Shown here in pieces: positions 63,006 to 64,000 of a DNA stretch of 64,000 bases; position 1 is the stretch's first letter, and each line of letters starts with the position of its first letter. A model generated the notes under the pieces. That model was given only the letters and a program-made list of their open reading frames with translations, had not been told where the DNA came from and did no database searches. The position numbers were made by a program, and so were the translations under genes. Source of the DNA: Jejuia sp049889775 (lineage in GTDB: Bacteria > Bacteroidota > Bacteroidia > Flavobacteriales > Flavobacteriaceae); NCBI GenBank assembly GCA_049889775.1, contig JBMHCT010000011.1, forward strand, positions 186,001-250,000, read 5' to 3'.

Positions 63006-64000
63006 CTATTTTACTATTTTCTTAACGGTTTTTCCGTCTTGGGTACTTATTTCTAATAAATATATTCCGGATGATAAGGACGATGCATCAATCGATAGTC
63101 TTCTACTTGAATTAAATTTTTGATTCAAAATTACACTTCCAGAAACGCTTACAAGTTTAAGGTTGATACCTCCCAAAACCGAACTGTAATTTCTTCCTAA
63201 ATCAATAGTGATTTTGTCGTTAACTGGGTTTGGATAAACTCTTATGTTATCTAAACTTTCATCAATAGCATTGGTCGATAAGCTATTATCTGTTGTAAAG
63301 GAGTTTTCGTCAAGGTCTGATCCTGCATTAAACACTCTATTTCTTTCAGTGGCTGTTGCACCTTCATAAGCGCCAATTGCAGGGTCAGAATCAGTAGTAA
63401 TACCAGCTATAAAAGTACCTCCGTTGTTATAGGATGAGGAACTTTTTAATCTGAAATCATCACTGGCTAAGTCTTGAAAATGGCTTGTTGGATTTGTTGG
63501 TAGTTGGTTGTTTTCAAGTTCAATACCATAACTTAAGGGCGCTACCGCAGCCTGAGTTGCAAACGTAGATAAGTCTGAAGAGGCAACATTGGGAGCGTTT
63601 TTGGCATTAATCTCATTTACTTTACCTGGTACCAAAATATTATTTTTTAAGTCTAGATCACGAACATGTCCTCCAGCATGGTTCCAAAACGTCAAGAAGT
63701 AATCGTAGTTCCAAAACGTATTATTGTAATAATTGATGGGTCTTGTAAGATCTCTATTTCTCGGGCCTAAGTACATTACTTGTCCTTTACTTTGGGTGGG
63801 TTGAGGTTGTCCATTACTTTGCAATCGTTTACTAGTGTAGGTATCGCCTTTAAGGTTGTATACCAAATTATGATGAGCTGTGTAGTTCTCGACGTCCTCA
63901 ATATAAAAACCAACTACTTTTTGTCTTTTATAATTAGGACTTGTATCATAGGCAGGTATACCATCCATATCATGCAGTTTATTGTATGCAAAAACACTTC
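63006..64000 (-). CDS. Right-handed beta-helix protein with T9SS tail, 5'-truncated by window edge
   Basis: The frame is open through the right edge (upstream residues read SVFAYNKLHD), so the ATG at 63968 is not the true start. About 331 C-terminal residues are visible. They contain parallel beta-helix features (NYTAHHNLVYNLKG, RPINYYNNTFWNYDYFLTFW, DLDLKNNILV) and a type IX sorting domain (NIRVYPNPVNDKITIDLGRN...SGIYLLEISTQDGKTVKKIVK). It is a secreted protein, possibly a polysaccharide lyase or glycoside hydrolase of the pectate-lyase-like fold. The catalytic part lies mostly outside the window or is not recognisable. Confidence 0.7.
   Translation of the reverse strand, partial: SVFAYNKLHDMDGIPAYDTSPNYKRQKVVGFYIEDVENYTAHHNLVYNLKGDTYTSKRLQSNGQPQPTQSKGQVMYLGPRNRDLTRPINYYNNTFWNYDYFLTFWNHAGGHVRDLDLKNNILVPGKVNEINAKNAPNVASSDLSTFATQAAVAPLSYGIELENNQLPTNPTSHFQDLASDDFRLKSSSSYNNGGTFIAGITTDSDPAIGAYEGATATERNRVFNAGSDLDENSFTTDNSLSTNAIDESLDNIRVYPNPVNDKITIDLGRNYSSVLGGINLKLVSVSGSVILNQKFNSSRRLSIDASSLSSGIYLLEISTQDGKTVKKIVK

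Overview
The window looks like a chromosomal segment of a marine, alga-degrading Flavobacteriaceae-type Bacteroidota. The evidence is AT-rich DNA, a SusC/SusD pair, several Bacteroidota-style lipoproteins, type IX secretion (T9SS) sorting tails, three S1 sulfatases, few Shine-Dalgarno sites, flavobacterial intergenic palindromes, and a tmRNA whose tag reads GENNYALAA. I cannot name the genus. No tRNA, rRNA, CRISPR array, transposase or integrase was seen.

Layout. (1) 1-11618: a 5'-truncated DUF1593 gene and a decayed gene remnant. These are followed by a minus-strand run, read from 11618 downward: Zn-alcohol dehydrogenase, GH2 beta-galactosidase, esterase, S1 sulfatase, haem/beta-propeller lipoprotein, DUF5060 TIM-barrel enzyme. 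(2) 12026-22713: a LacI regulator divergent from a catabolic run of L-galactonate dehydrogenase-like protein, KDG kinase, KDPG aldolase, altronate dehydratase, tagaturonate reductase, sugar lactonase, SDR sugar dehydrogenase, FucP-type permease and RhaM-type mutarotase. (3) 22793-39737: a GH28-fold enzyme with altered active-site residues, a DUF5107-TPR protein, the SusC-SusD-surface-binding trio, a TPR/LuxR membrane regulator, a GH86 agarase/porphyranase and a small lipoprotein. (4) 39865-52364: sulfatase, then a planctomycete-like block (cytochrome/LRR, beta-propeller, DUF1501, DUF1549/DUF1553), tandem AraC regulators and a third sulfatase. (5) 52505-64000: esterase, a repeat-rich coiled-coil protein, a VPS10/BNR propeller protein, a T9SS carbohydrate-binding protein, tmRNA (ssrA), a saccharopine-dehydrogenase-family gene and a truncated beta-helix protein.

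How it fits together (inference). GH86, GH2 and the sulfatases suggest a sulfated red-algal galactan, most likely porphyran, made of D-galactose and L-galactose-6-sulfate. The catabolic run can be read as one route: L-galactose -> L-galactonolactone (SDR) -> L-galactonate (lactonase) -> D-tagaturonate (LgoD-like) -> D-altronate (UxaB) -> KDG (UxaA) -> KDPG (KdgK) -> pyruvate + glyceraldehyde-3-phosphate (Eda), with FucP and the mutarotase handling uptake and anomer exchange. No UxaC is present. L-fucose cannot complete this route because its C6 is a methyl group that KdgK cannot phosphorylate. The missing step is an alpha-L-galactosidase: no classical GH29 or GH95 is visible, so the altered GH28 and the DUF5107-TPR protein are candidates. 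Regulation visible in the DNA includes two matching LacI operators between 13065 and 13245, a perfect 26-bp palindrome with a GntR-type core at 3258-3283, and several clear rho-independent terminators.
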